From Plectrocnemia conspersa (lineage: Eukaryota > Arthropoda > Insecta > Trichoptera > Polycentropodidae), in NCBI GenBank assembly GCA_009617715.1, contig VTFK01000008.1:1674001-1738000 (forward strand): a stretch of 64,000 nt of DNA, in the 5' to 3' direction. Numbering within the stretch: position 1 is the stretch's first letter; each line of letters begins with the position of its first letter. Positions 12,691 to 24,814 of the stretch are shown here, in pieces. The notes beneath the pieces were generated by a model, which was not told the DNA's origin, made no database searches, and was given only the letters and a program-made list of their open reading frames with translations. Both the position numbers and the translations under genes were made by a program.

Positions 12691-14279
12691 TGAAGTATAC
12701 TCACACGAGCAGAAAATGCTAATAATAAGTCGATTCGAATCGAATGAATAAAATGGTATAAGTAAACAATTTATTTGGGATAAAAAAGTGTGTAAAGCTG
12801 ACGATTAAATTAACACATATACGATCAGAATGCAAGGTCATTTTCCGCATATCCTAGTCTACACAAATATAGAAATTTCTTAATGGAAAATTTTTAAAGA
12901 TAACTATAATCAAATGGTTCACTATGTGTATAAATATATTGAATATATAATACATTTTCGCGTGAGAAAATATCAATCGTGATAAGTACTATGATTGGTT
13001 GATGTAAAAACGCTATTTTTTTGTCATATCTGATTTATAATTATAGTGAATTTAACAAAAAATATTAAATATAATAGGAATATTATTACAGAAAACAAGT
13101 TTTAAGTAATCTGAATATGCAAACATACATATTTTTACGGAATTTTGAATAAAGAAAAGGTAGGCGGGTTGAAAAGAAAACCTGCAAAAATCCTACACGT
13201 ATTGTATAATAATTTCTAGAACAATTGCACTATATAATATTTAAAATAAGTATATAAATTGTAATAATATAATCATAACTTTTCCAAGTATTTACAATGT
13301 TTACATAAAATTTATACATTTACCTCTCAATATAATATGTAGGCAAAATTATACGCTTCAATTTATGTAATGCGAATTCGCATGAATATCAGATTGATGC
13401 GAAGTTAAATTACAAAATTTTCATATGTGATTTACTGGCTTATGCTAATTTTCCAGCGTGGAAAGCCAACTCGCAGTATATAGTGTTTCGATTTTGTGAC
13501 TTTGTAGCTAAATTATTGCGTTCGAAACGTATTTTATTTATAATATTAGCCGGATTTAGATAATAGCTACAGTCGTAATTAAAAAGTTTTAAAAACATTA
13601 ATTATTTACTTTGAAACTTTAAATTTTATATGTTGTATATGTAAGAAATAATAATAAGATTTCACTAATACAATGATTAAATTATATTTAGATTGTTTTA
13701 ATAATATGTTCGAAAATATATAATAGCTTTAATTCATAGTTTAAATAAAAAATACACTAGTATATTCGCCGAATAAAAATATTATACTATTCTTACTGCA
13801 GTTCTTAATATCTGTCATGTGATATATGTATATATTTAAATTTGTTTTAATTTTAAAGTATGGTAAAGTGATTCTATGAAATAAGATCAAGTGGATTGAA
13901 AAATGCTATAAATTTTGTGGTTTGTGGAATTATTTTTGCTGCTAAAACGATATAAATGAGCTTTTAATTATTTTTTATCTAGTTTTAAATTTTTAATGGT
14001 TGATTACAATATGTATTAAAGCATATCGCTAGCTTATTTTTTACTACTAAAACGAAATAACTGAGCTTATAAGACTAAACAAAATCGATCATTTTATGAG
14101 CAAATACATATTCATATAACATATGGAACTAAAAAAATATAATAGTCTGTGTCGCGATGTGAACATCTTCTGTATTTATGCGGTGATTTGTTTTTATTTG
14201 GACCTAATGATTTAATTTGTGTTTAGCTAATTATATATTAAAATAAGAATATTATATTTTAAATTTATAGCCTATAAGG
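12691..14279. other. AT-rich intergenic DNA, nothing seen
   Basis: Contains a small less-AT-rich stretch near 13370-13530. Otherwise A/T sequence without features. Confidence 0.5.
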
Positions 14280-14680
14280 ATGTTTCAAACTGTCAAAATT
14301 GAATTTGAATATAGCTTTAGAACAATTACAAAAAGCCGAAGATGATATTGATCTTACTGACTTAACTTTATCATTATCCATATATGATGGATTTTAAACC
14401 GGAAGAAATGTTCTTTGCAATAAAATGAGTGCGAAATTCAAAAGACAGTTAAGATAATAAATATCCTGTTTCAAATTTAGTTGATTCAATTTCACTACGA
14501 TGGGTAGATGTAACAAATAAGGACAGTTATTTACCTGAAATGATTTTTTTTATTAGCACAAATGCAACAAGCCAAATTTTTTTTTGCAGAAGCGCTGTTT
14601 AGAATTAAAAAAATTGTATGCATTAAAAATTGAACAATTAAATAAATATTCTACTTCGTATAATTAAACAGATGTCACCA
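14280..14680 (+). pseudogene. coding-like relic of unknown family
   Basis: Plus-strand frames give short protein-like pieces such as EDDIDLTDLTLSLSIYDGF and WVDVTNKDSYLPEMI, interrupted by stops and frame changes. I do not recognise the family. A piggyBac-type terminus about 400 bp downstream (15059-15073) makes a decayed transposase possible, but no diagnostic residue is visible. Confidence 0.3.
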
Positions 14681-15058
14681 GAGTAGAAGCGTAAGCATTT
14701 TTTAGAGTAACCATAAATATGAAATTATTAATTTGATAGAAGAATTTATTTTTCGTGAAGTTTTTTTTAATTTTTTGTGTACTTTATTTGGAATATATAT
14801 TGTAATATATACAGATTCTGATTAAAATTTGTGAATGAGAATCGTAAGAGCGGCGAGGAAAGACAAGAAATGGCGCTAATCTGGTTTTCTTCCAGAATAT
14901 TGTTTCGAAAAATGTCATATTTCATTTCATTTAAAAAAATATTTTTTCGAATAAATATTAAATATATATTAAAACCTCTTGTTATACCTTAAAAAAAAAT
15001 TCGACAAATTTATTGAAAATAGCTAGGAGTTGCTGGAACACTTTTGAAAAAACATTTG
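14681..15058. other. AT-rich DNA, nothing firm
   Basis: Lies between the coding-like relic and the piggyBac-type terminus and may be part of the same decayed element. Confidence 0.35.
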
Positions 15059-15073
15059 GAGTGCAAAGGGTTA
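15059..15073. mobile_element. possible piggyBac-type right terminus at TTAA
   Basis: GAGTGCAAAGGG followed by TTAA reads in complement as TTAA-CCCTTTGCACTC, a form of terminus I recall from insect piggyBac-like elements. No matching left end was found in the 2 kb upstream, so only one end is present. Confidence 0.4.
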
Positions 15074-15849
15074 ATTTAATTATATTTTTATTTATTCGGC
15101 ATAGTGAAATATCAAAGCAAATATTACTTCCTATTTTATAAGCCATTATTTTATTATGTTTATCTATGATGATAAATTTAAACTTAAGTTTTTTTAAACT
15201 ATATTGTCATTTCATCGAGTTTGTATTATTATTTTTTAAATGAGTTATTAAATGAAAGATGGATAATAATCAAATGGGATTTTTTCAATGATTTAGGACC
15301 AGTGGTACAACAGCAGAAATTATTCGCAAATTAAAATGTAAAAGAACGTATGATGCAAAAGAGGTTTCAACTCTGTACCAGAGCCTTAAAAATTAAAAAG
15401 GGTCATGGGCGTTAGTTGAATTAAAATTAAGCACAAAAAAACGAGAGCTTGCGTAAAAGTTTAACATTAGTTATACAACAGATCAAAGTCACTTTAAGCA
15501 CCTAGTGAAATAATAAAAAAAATACTAATCGATGCTGCATAAACTAAATATAAAGCAAAAAAATTGCTATTACGAAGTTAATTCTACACTTCTTATACGC
15601 AACAGAAGCAGTCGATTTTATGGTGTTTTAACGTACCAAAAAAATGATAACAGAAAGCGGTCTGCACAATGGTTGAACAAAAATTTTTGCATTATCATTT
15701 CGACAACTTCTTTAAATGATAAGGTCTTATATTACACTGCCAACAGTACATTTCGATATTTTTTGATTTCGGAATTTTAAGATATCATGATAGATAAACT
15801 TATAATTAACTGTAAAACATGTGTATCTTTATTTAAATTGTGTTTTATT
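15074..15849 (+). other. degenerate coding-like DNA, unknown
   Basis: Short plus-strand frames at about 15290-15395 and 15532-15780 have protein-like composition but match no family I can name. They could be remains of an old transposon or chance. Confidence 0.25.
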
Positions 15850-16200
15850 CTAACGTATTAGCGATTTGAGTCTGGGTACAAATACACAAAATGGACTACG
15901 GCGAGCTTTCTTTATGAAATGTAGTTTCCACGAACGCAAACCAGGAGCTTATAATACTTCTTATCACAACTCCCTTGCGACCTTTATCGAGGCCAGATCG
16001 GAGTGGGAGGGTGGGTAGGCGCACGACGCTGTCGCCATGGTAACGCCCGTGACGTATCTACGACTCCCGCTGAGCTTTCGTAGACAGCTACGCCGTAGAC
16101 TCCATGCTCGGCATGCCAATCGGCCGAATAATACGCAAAGGAATACGAATTCGCATTTCCAGTTCGACGTGCTGCCATTTGAGGTACAAATCGACGGGTA
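15850..16200. other. GC-rich island with clustered CTACG/CGTAG
   Basis: Four copies of the pentamer lie within 41 bp (CTACG 16058-16062, CGTAG 16079-16083, CTACG 16088-16092, CGTAG 16094-16098). Number and span equal those of the cluster at 10034-10074, although the intervening sequence is unrelated. The minus-strand frame 15984-16178 is probably chance in GC-rich DNA. Confidence 0.4.
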
Positions 16201-17164
16201 AATTACGAATTATGAGACCCCATACGATCTGAATTAAGTTAATAACGATGACACATATGTTTTATATAATTTATTAGTAACACATCATTGAATTATAATA
16301 CAGGTAATTAAGCTTTTTGAAGCACTATTTTGACTGATGATGAGTATATTTTATTATTATTTTGATTTACATGTACTTTATAACTAATCTAACATTCATA
16401 AAATAATTTAGTTTTAGTATGTTTCAAATATAAAGTACAACAATATTATTCTTCTGCGTTATTAAGTCTGTTGGTATAAAATACAACAATATTTAGTTTG
16501 TTTATAAATATTTAGGATTAAATAAATACATATAAAAAACTTATTTTACATTTACTTTTTTTTGTAATAAAAGAGTAAAAACTACTTTTTTTAAATTACT
16601 TTTAATAAAATTGCTTTAACTAAAATAATTGGTTTATAATTAAAAATAATAAGTTTTAAATAAATATACATATGTAAGTATATATCACAAAAATGTATTG
16701 CAAACGATTAATGTAAAAAAATACGTACATTTATAAATTAATTTAAATAAACAAAAAAATCGATTGTATAATAATTAAACTGATGTCTACTGCAGAAATA
16801 TAATAAAACCAGTGCCAAAATAGTTATTAAGCGTTAAAATTATTAATTAGATATCATGGATAATTTAAAAACAAACCAAGTGCTTCTAAATCTGTGATTT
16901 TAAATCTGATAATATAACAAGGGCATGTAGTAAATATTGAACTGATTAAAAGTTTTAATTTCTAAATTAAAATTATGGTCCACTGTTGTTGCATTTTTCA
17001 ATCAGCAGTTTATCACACTCACCCGGGATTAATTAATTAAACAGTTAACATTTCAAAACTATATATTATCTCCTTAAATTTATAATTTATAACTTTAAAA
17101 GTGAATAAAACATCGCAAATTTCCAATATAAAGTTTAGTTAATTGCCGTTGACAATTAATAACA
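16201..17164. other. AT-rich intergenic DNA, nothing seen
   Basis: Extremely A/T-rich with no supported feature. Confidence 0.55.
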
Positions 17165-17960
17165 CGTACACAGACTAACCGCCCTCGGTTTTCCCGTCGG
17201 AGGCTTTTCGCGAGTTTTCCCGACTAGGGGATGCTCTCGAGCAACAGGTTGCGGATTGTTCTACCCCCACAATGTGGCTCGTCCCTCGTTGTGCGGAATA
17301 CGTAAAAGGGGGTTGCCTAACCCCTGTTTGGTTGTAAACTTGTGTAAATACACCACCGGGGTCTACCCGTGTTTTGTTGCCAAAATGCACCACCGCAGTT
17401 CTCTGCTTACTTCTTCAACACTTGTTGAGCGATTAAGCGATTTACAAACTTTTTGTTGTTGTTATAAATATGCTATAATCATATTAATGTTTCCATCTTC
17501 AGATACTGATTTCGGGCTTAGAGACCCGAGAGGGTACGGTTTCGCTGCCAGAAAGACGCCGGAAACTGGTAATAATTTATTTTTGTATTACATATACTAT
17601 TGTGGACTCTCAGAGCGCTGGTGGAGAAGCTTACGGAGGGATGATGTCCAGTGATGGTCCTCTGAGGTATCATAGTATGTTGATGTATGTCTTGTAGTCT
17701 GGCGATGATCCTCTCTCTGTGATACGTTTCTCTTGCTATTGCCGTGGTTACGGTGATTTAGTGCACAAGTTTAAAGAAGAATCCCTACACTGATGTTTTT
17801 TCTTAATAAAATCGCACCTGTATCACACTGTATAAATATATCACAATAAAGTTCTGATCTCGGTTTTACGTCTTTGTTGCCGTATTGTGGAGGTGTAAAC
17901 CCGTACACGAGGCACAAAACATCGTTTGACGTAGCAAATAATAATATTGATCTTATTGCT
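17165..17960. other. GC-richer complex block, possible retroelement remnant
   Basis: About 600-800 bp of unusually balanced composition with open frames on both strands (17256-17654 plus, 17175-17393 minus), none of which resembles a known domain. Around 17645-17740 there are two related segments, each with GTCTGG/GTCCAG followed by CGATGATCCTCT or TGATGGTCCTCT, as in a diverged tandem duplication. AATAAAG follows at 17845. A solo LTR or untranslated part of a retroelement is possible, but I could not find a TG...CA boundary pair with a target duplication. A transcribed or regulatory host region is equally possible. Confidence 0.3.
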
Positions 17961-19639
17961 GCATGACGATGTATTTGTACGTATGTGTTAAGAGTATTTA
18001 ACTGCAAAAAAAGCTGTATGAACATTTCCAATAACTAACAATAATTATTTATTTGCTAATGTAATCGTAACTAACAAGTAACGCGCCGATCTAATTTCTT
18101 TATATTGCTTTGTATTTGATTATCATAATAATGTAAAAGTTACATTATGAGCTTACTGAATAATTTTATTTACGGTTTCTCGTTATTTTCTTACGCGAGG
18201 CACATTAAAAAATATGATTGCATCGGAATATAATTATTGCGACACTTTTCCATGTTAATGCGATTTGTTTAAAAAGTACAGAAGTTAATTATACAAATCA
18301 CTGCAATGCAAATATTGATTTTTTACAAAACTAAAAATTAAAACTTTTTTATATACATAAAACTTTACTATATATTTAAATAAATGTATTATATACTATC
18401 AATCGTCTCTGATATGGACGAATAAAAAGCAACGATTAGAAAAGTAGGAGAGTTCAAAACGGAATTTTTTATTGCAAAGCATTTTTTTCGCGATAATAAT
18501 ATAGGAAAATGAGGTTATAACTAAAGTCAGTTCACGCGTAGCTCATTTATTAACAAAGAAAAAAACCCATTTACCGATGGTGAAACAATTTAGTCATGCT
18601 TGATTATTGCAGATTTATTTAATATATTTTTAGCAAGAACAGCTGCTAGAAAGATTGAGCACATTGTGAGTAACATCAATAGCCAATTATTTTTTTTCGG
18701 CCTCACAGTGGTTCCCGATTTTTTTAATTTCGGCTTCCTTGCTGAATTTAGGTTTTTGCAAAGCGTACTATGTGAAATTAAAACAAGTGCACTTTAGCGA
18801 TACAGCAAATATTTTGTTTAATTGAAGGGTTAAGTAAAACTAAAAATAATTTAAATATTAAGTGAGCTATTTATTGGTTTGCACCACATTGTTTATTCAA
18901 GGAGTCAATGGTATATTTAAAGTAACGGAACCACTACGGAAAAAATCCGTAGTTTTCCTAGAGAAAAAATTAGCAAAGTACATTTTATAGTGAAATAAAT
19001 TAAAATGTGTCACATTCTATGCTGGTAAAAATATACGCGGAACAGGGTAAGATTTAATTGAAAAACAATGAGCTTCAAAGTTCAAAGCTTCGTGATTATT
19101 TACTATATTTTTACCAGCAGGTATTTTGTGAAAAACATCTTAATCTATCATGTGTTATTAAACCAATTGTATCAGCGGTGAATTTTTTTCGCTCCCGTAA
19201 TCTTAACTGTCATTAGTTTTGTAACTCTTCGTTGTTAAAAATGAAAGCCTAATATCTTTTCTTGGTCTATCATACACAAATTTGATAGCATGGTCATGGT
19301 TAACATAACGAAAAAACCTAGTCTATCTGCAGATATCATGGGAGTTCTTAACTAATTAAATTTAATACTACCAAGGAAAATTTATCATATTTTAAATAAA
19401 ATACCGTATTATTTGAAGCTCACTTTATTCTGATTCCTGTACCGCCGAGCTTAAAATATTTACGAAATGGCCCTTTTTAGAATAATTTTCCAAACCTTTG
19501 TAATTAAGAAAATATTTTACAGATATTTTTCAAAGCAAAAATCGTGAATTTTGCTGATTTTATAAAGATGTTTTATGTAGACTAGATGTATAAATATGTT
19601 TAAAAACTAGAACATATAAGAAAGAACTTCAAAATCAAT
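17961..19639. other. AT-rich intergenic DNA, nothing firm
   Basis: Contains a small 7-bp-stem hairpin CTACGGA/TCCGTAG near 18945-18963. Otherwise featureless. Confidence 0.5.
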
Positions 19640-19765
19640 ATTTTTTTAATTTTATTGTTATTTTGAATCTTCCAGCCCAAATGATCATGGTTTATGTTGG
19701 ATTTGAACACACCACATCACAATTGAGTAGCCATAACTTACACCAGTGCTCTATTGTAATGGCAT
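19640..19765 (-). mobile_element. SINE-A fragment (diverged head)
   Basis: On the minus strand it reads CACTGGTGTAAGTTATGGCT, then GTTCAAATCC (B-box-like), then CTGGAAGATTC. This is the same order as in the better copies at 55879-56095, 30641-30912 and 63688-63900. The rest of the tail is missing or too diverged to follow. Confidence 0.5.
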
Positions 19766-20060
19766 AAATGGCATTTTGGCATTCTCACGTAATAGTCGAA
19801 TCGCCTGCATTCCTGAACCGCGGGTAACCGTGACTAGAAACTAGTCGAACGTCCTTCAGCCACGCGCCGGTCCGGCCAATAAAAGACCTAATAAATACGC
19901 AAGCGTGTCCTTAAATAAATTATCCGATTTCCTTCTGGCAGGCAAGGTCACTTGCATTCGTCGTGGGTATTAGCATCCATTAACATAAGTTACGGCACCG
20001 AGTCAGGAGAACGGATAAAGCGGAATTGATTGGTGGCGTCTGACAAAGAATCGCAAGAAA
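19766..20060. other. GC-richer unique patch
   Basis: CpG-containing block directly beside the SINE fragment. No coding frame or repeat was recognised. Confidence 0.35.
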
Positions 20061-20959
20061 ATTAACAAAAAATCACAAATTACGATCTATTAAAAATTTA
20101 AATGAGAATCTATGAGAAAAACTATTCTTTTTAGTTAAACGGCAAAGCGATCGATAATAAGCAAATTTTGTTTATAATATTTTTTCGTGGAATGGAAAAG
20201 TTTACGTGGTACGCATTCCAAATTAAATACTGTTTCGTTAAGAAACAACAGAGATCGGACGTAATCAAATATCAAATCAAAGATATCACACTTATACCTA
20301 ATTGAATTAAAGAATTAATAAGATTTATCATTTTTGTAAATTATCAAAAAACTTTCGTTACATGTTTTATATTTTATTATATTATTTTAATAAAAATAAG
20401 TATTGGATTCGTCCAAAGTCTGACATTATAAAACCTCTCAGGTATTACGTATAAATACTAATTATTTTCTCACAAATGTTTGCTTTTAACAGATTTTAAT
20501 TAAACTTTAAATTAAAGCTTTTGATAACAATACAATCGATTGCTATTGAATTAGCGAGAAATAGAAAGCCATACACATTCAATATAAAATCGTACTGTAA
20601 TAATACTTGCTTTTTAACCATATTTAACGAATGTATGGACTACAAATTAAACAGTTTGATAAATCAAAATACATTTTTGATAATTCAAGATTAATATATA
20701 TTCAAATCATGTATCATTTTTTCAGGTGCAAATTTTATTTTATATTATGGAGGTTTCAACAATCTGCACAATTTATATCATTCTAACGACCACTTGAACA
20801 AACGAAAAAAGAGTTTAAAAGTTGAGAAAATCATGCCATCTAGTATATTCACAACAATGAATATAATGAACAATTGCGTTAATAATTAAAAATATTACAT
20901 CGTTCCAAAACGATCATCCATAAGTATTATAATACCACGGAAAATAATACTCTTTGTTT
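20061..20959. other. AT-rich intergenic DNA, nothing seen
   Basis: No supported feature. Confidence 0.55.
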
Positions 20960-21320
20960 GGAAAAGACGCGTGCTATACAATACATTCTATCCTGCGCAT
21001 TATACTATTGTTTATTCACCCCTTTGGTGTAGATCGCTAGAGTGGCCATCTGGGTCGAATCAGCATTTTTTTAAATATGTGTAACTTAGTCACAGAGGCA
21101 GAGAAACGGCGAGAGACACAGAAGACAGACGAAAAACATCAGCGGATCGTCCGGAGAGTATCGCGAAAACACATCTAAACAATTCCAGTCGCTTTACTGA
21201 AATCACAGCCGATAATAATACAGTTCGACACGCCAGCGAAGACTCTCTGATTTCCAAAACCAACCATTTTAACTTTACCGCCTAATAACGGCATCCACAT
21301 TTCTCAATATCGTTTCCCTT
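20960..21320. other. GC-richer unique patch
   Basis: Balanced composition with many GAGA- and CGA-type words around 21090-21260. No gene or repeat was recognised. Confidence 0.35.
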
Positions 21321-21694
21321 GGCCTCATAAATCAACATTTCAGTTTTTAATATATTAAAAAATACCATTTTTATTTTTTTTTCTATAATTTGCACAAAAA
21401 TAGATTTCTGCTTTTGAAAAATATTTGGCAAAATTTTAATGTATTTTTAAGTTTGGCAGAAAATGCTTATTTTATTACAAAAAAAAAATCTCATTTTTGG
21501 AATTCGTAAAGCAGTGTAAAAAAATCCCATAAAAAATCGCTACTGAAAATAAAATTGCTACAGAATTTTAAATAAATCATAGATTAAAAGGCTAAAAATC
21601 TGGTAAAAAAAATATTTTAAATTGAAAAACTAATTCTGTGTATATACAAATTAAATTTAAATAAATCACTTAACCGGAAGAATTACTTTCTTAA
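21321..21694. other. AT-rich DNA upstream of hAT relic
   Basis: Probably the eroded interior of the same hAT element that ends in 21695-21969, but no residue-level match is visible here. Confidence 0.35.
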
Positions 21695-21969
21695 ACATAC
21701 ACAGCGATTGTGCTTCGAATTTTTTTAACTTTTTCTGTGAATGTAGCAGAAGGTGAAAGATCATTTAGTGTTCTGAGAAGACTTAAAAACTTTCTACGAT
21801 CGACAATGAGTCAGGAGCGATAAATGGACTGGCAAAACTTAGCATTAATTACCAGATAATGCGTATTTTAGACTTTTCTGAAATATTAAAAGCGCGCAAA
21901 GCTTCTGTAAAATATTTAAATGTTTCAATCGACTTAATATTTAAAACCATTGATTTTATAATAATTTAA
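21695..21969 (+). pseudogene. hAT transposase C-terminal (dimerisation) region, frameshifted
   Basis: The plus-strand frame reads VNVAEGERSFSVLRRLKNFL followed by RSTMSQER. A stop at 21821-21823 coincides with a frame change. The other frame then continues INGLAKLSINYQIM, then LDFSEILKARKA, to a stop at 21967-21969. The AExERSFSxLxxLKxxLRSTMxQERLNGLAxLSI pattern is the conserved end of hAT transposases of the zf-MYM/TTF-type group, the hydrophobic segment used for dimerisation. The catalytic and zinc-finger parts are not visible, so this is the 3' stump of an old element. GCGCCGGGCC at about 22020-22029, just beyond the stop, may belong to its terminal region. Confidence 0.85.
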
Positions 21970-22689
21970 TACCATTGATATATTTTTTTTAAATTCAAAG
22001 TCCTAAAAAATATTTATTGCGCCGGGCCTTGTATTTTCTATGTTTCTCACATTTATAAGCATAAATATCCAGAGATTCGCAATTATTTTTTTATTTTAAA
22101 TTCCTATGAGACATGTACTGAACATAATTATCTGATTTTACATATAGCTAAATTTTATAATTAATTTTTAGAATATTTACATATATAATATAATGGCCGA
22201 TTTAATACATGGAAAATTTAGTATAATATGTGGCCGATTTAACATATGTGACGTCAAGAATCAATATCAGACGTATCACATTTACCTAGAATACTTTTCA
22301 ATAGAATTGTTATAAAACATTGTTAGCCATTAAAAAAACATATGTTTTTAGATATTAAACATGTATTGAAAATCAATAAAAATAATAGTATTCTAAAATG
22401 ATTTAAAACCATTGTTTTATTAAAAATGTATTATAGAAAACGATCGAGATAATAATTAGTGGTGTCACGTAAGCAAACCAACTACGTAAAATAATAAATT
22501 CTGACGTTCTAGTTAGTTGTTCAATTTATCTGGATTTAATATTATAGAACTTTTCTTGTGATACGATTTCATTTGAAGTGATTTGAATATATACATATTA
22601 AATTATTCATTATATTATACATACATATATTCGCTTTAATTATGTCCGATATTTTATTAATTATTTTCAATTACCCATAATTAGTTTAT
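21970..22689. other. AT-rich DNA with a short duplication
   Basis: TGGCCGATTTAA occurs at 22193-22204 and again at 22231-22242. Otherwise featureless. Confidence 0.45.
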
Positions 22690-23120
22690 CTCGCCGAGCA
22701 ATCTATCTCACACACGCCGCGGTAAAAATCTCACTTTCGGTTTTTAACACTCGACCGGCAAATGTGGGTTAATAGTATTAATAGCCAAAAACCATTTAAT
22801 ATACTTACTACATACACCGTAGTACGTTTATATAACAGCGACCCTGTCGATCGCATGTGCGATGGTATTAATTAGTGCGTGAGGTCACGACCGTGTAATA
22901 TTAAACCCAAGGACCGGGGCATTTAAGGTGTAAAGTGAAACGGGCACACCTTTCGTCGAAAAAGAAAAATGAGAAAAAAAACGAGCAGTCGAGCTTTCTC
23001 GTTTTTCGTTTCGCATTTTTCGGGTCAGTAGTATTTGACACATCAGATTTTATAGTAAGCTCACTACAGTTTTATGTGCGTGAGCATATAAACGAGAATG
23101 CCAAAAGCTCACCTATCTAA
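22690..23120. other. GC-richer unique patch with inverted AAGGTGT/ACACCTT
   Basis: CpG-containing block. AAGGTGT (22925-22931) and ACACCTT (22946-22952) form a spaced palindrome like paired T-box half-sites (core AGGTGT). GCGATGGTATTAATTAGTGCG nearby contains a homeodomain-type TAATTA core. Binding is inference. The frame 22935-23120 is not recognisable. Confidence 0.35.
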
Positions 23121-24044
23121 CTAACTAGATTCAATCAATAGTATCTTATTATCGTAAGATAATGTATGCAGATGACATTGCTGTCATAGGCAGGTTGCAA
23201 TGGGCAGTGACTAAAGCATTTCAATGTTTGTATGTAAGGACACAAGCTTCTGAGTATCCGCCCCTAAAAATATATACCTAAAGCAGGGGTTTTAAAACAG
23301 TGGTTGTTAGTTGCTATTTAAATGCATGTACACGTGTTTTGTTCAACCGTTAATGTCATATTTGGCTGTTTAAACTTTTCGCAAAAATACACTCGTTAAT
23401 TCTGAACACTAAATTGTGTTTATATTATTTAAACTACTATATAATTGTAATACAACCGCATAGAGCAAACAGTTTTACATAATTAATGAAACACAGATTG
23501 TGACATTGAAAACTCAAAATACCTATTATAAAATGTCGCAATAAAATCAAGAATTAGGGATATCTCGATCGATGTTTTGGAGCAACTAGGAGAAACTCAA
23601 GAAAGTGACTTTGTCTTTGGTATTATATGCACTGAGCTTTTGTGAGGACGGAAGCCCCAGAAGTTTTTATTTTACTGTTTTATACTTTGACATGCAATAG
23701 CAGCAGAATAATTTATCTAATCTAAAATACACCAAGCCTTTGAATCACACAATTCAAAATGCTATTCTCAGAAGTTTGAGCTAAACATAAAGTTTTGCTG
23801 AACACAAAAGTGAGCTGTCTCTGGACGGACTCGTGCTATGAAATTTAGATTTCAGATATACATATTTCTTCAAGAAGATAAAAGATTTATCACTATTTAG
23901 TTGAGGGTTTTTAGGCCAATTCATAAGATTTTTTCAATGGAGGTGTATTTAAAGTATAACACAATCATAAAAAGATTCTTTAAAGCTAGTTACTTATAAT
24001 TTCACTTTCATGTAACTTTGAAAAGCAAGTCATGCTTGTGCTTC
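23121..24044. other. AT-rich intergenic DNA, nothing firm
   Basis: The stretch 23560-23900 is less AT-rich and may be an old repeat, but I found no diagnostic motif. Confidence 0.45.
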
Positions 24045-24420
24045 TTCAATCTCTCTCTACGAGTTTCTTTCGCGTAGCGAGTGGTGATTGTGTTACGGCC
24101 GGTCGAGCATTCTCGACTTTTCGTTCCATATTTTCGGGTGCCCAATTTCGCCCAATTAACTCGTGGCCATAAATTCATTGGGCTCGTGTAGGCTTATTAA
24201 TTCGGCCCGACGTAGTTACGATAAGTGTCCGTAATACGTTAGTCACACTACCTAGTCATGTAGATTTTCTACGGCCGCTCTACGTGGCGATACGTACATA
24301 ATGTCAACGTACTTTTGCGCCGCGACGCTAAATTGAAACGACGCTCCCTCACCGGTCTATGTGCGAGAGGATTGTATCAATTGATTTTGTGAATTGATCC
24401 AAATGGGTCACCTAACGCAC
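24045..24420. other. GC-rich island with CTACG/CGTAG and homeodomain-type cores
   Basis: Five copies of CTACG/CGTAG (24057, 24073, 24211, 24269 and 24280 as first bases) lie in about 230 bp. AATTAACTCGTGGCCATAAA, TTATTAATTCGG and TCAATTGATTTTG lie among them. GGCCATAAA resembles posterior-Hox/Caudal-type sites. The combination looks like conserved non-coding regulatory DNA, but conservation cannot be seen from one sequence. Confidence 0.4.
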
Positions 24421-24814
24421 CTATGTATTGCATATATCTGAAAAAAAAGTACATTACAATAAAATCACCACCGTGAAATATTGTTTTTAATAAACTATAC
24501 TCTAATTAAATTTGATTATGTTTGTTTAACAATTGTCAGTTCAATAATGTGTTAATTTATAAAGCAAAAGCATGATTGTAATCATTCGGTATAGAATTAA
24601 CAGATTTTAGCAGATATCTTAAACCACGAGGAAAGAAATATTTTCCCAATACAGTGCTCTTGATTATCTGTGCTTGGTATTTTTAAAATTATTATGTAAT
24701 CATTTAAAATGCATATTACAGTCACGTGTTACATAAATGCATCTAAAACTCGTAAAATAAAACTTTTGGTGATCAGAAAAGCAAAATACATACGTATATA
24801 ATTTAAGGGGACTG
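24421..24814. other. AT-rich intergenic DNA, nothing seen
   Basis: No supported feature. Confidence 0.5.

Noticed and set aside
17256..17654. 132-codon plus-strand open frame
   Set aside because: No recognisable domain, composition unlike a conserved protein, and antisense frames are also open. Treated as part of an unassigned block.
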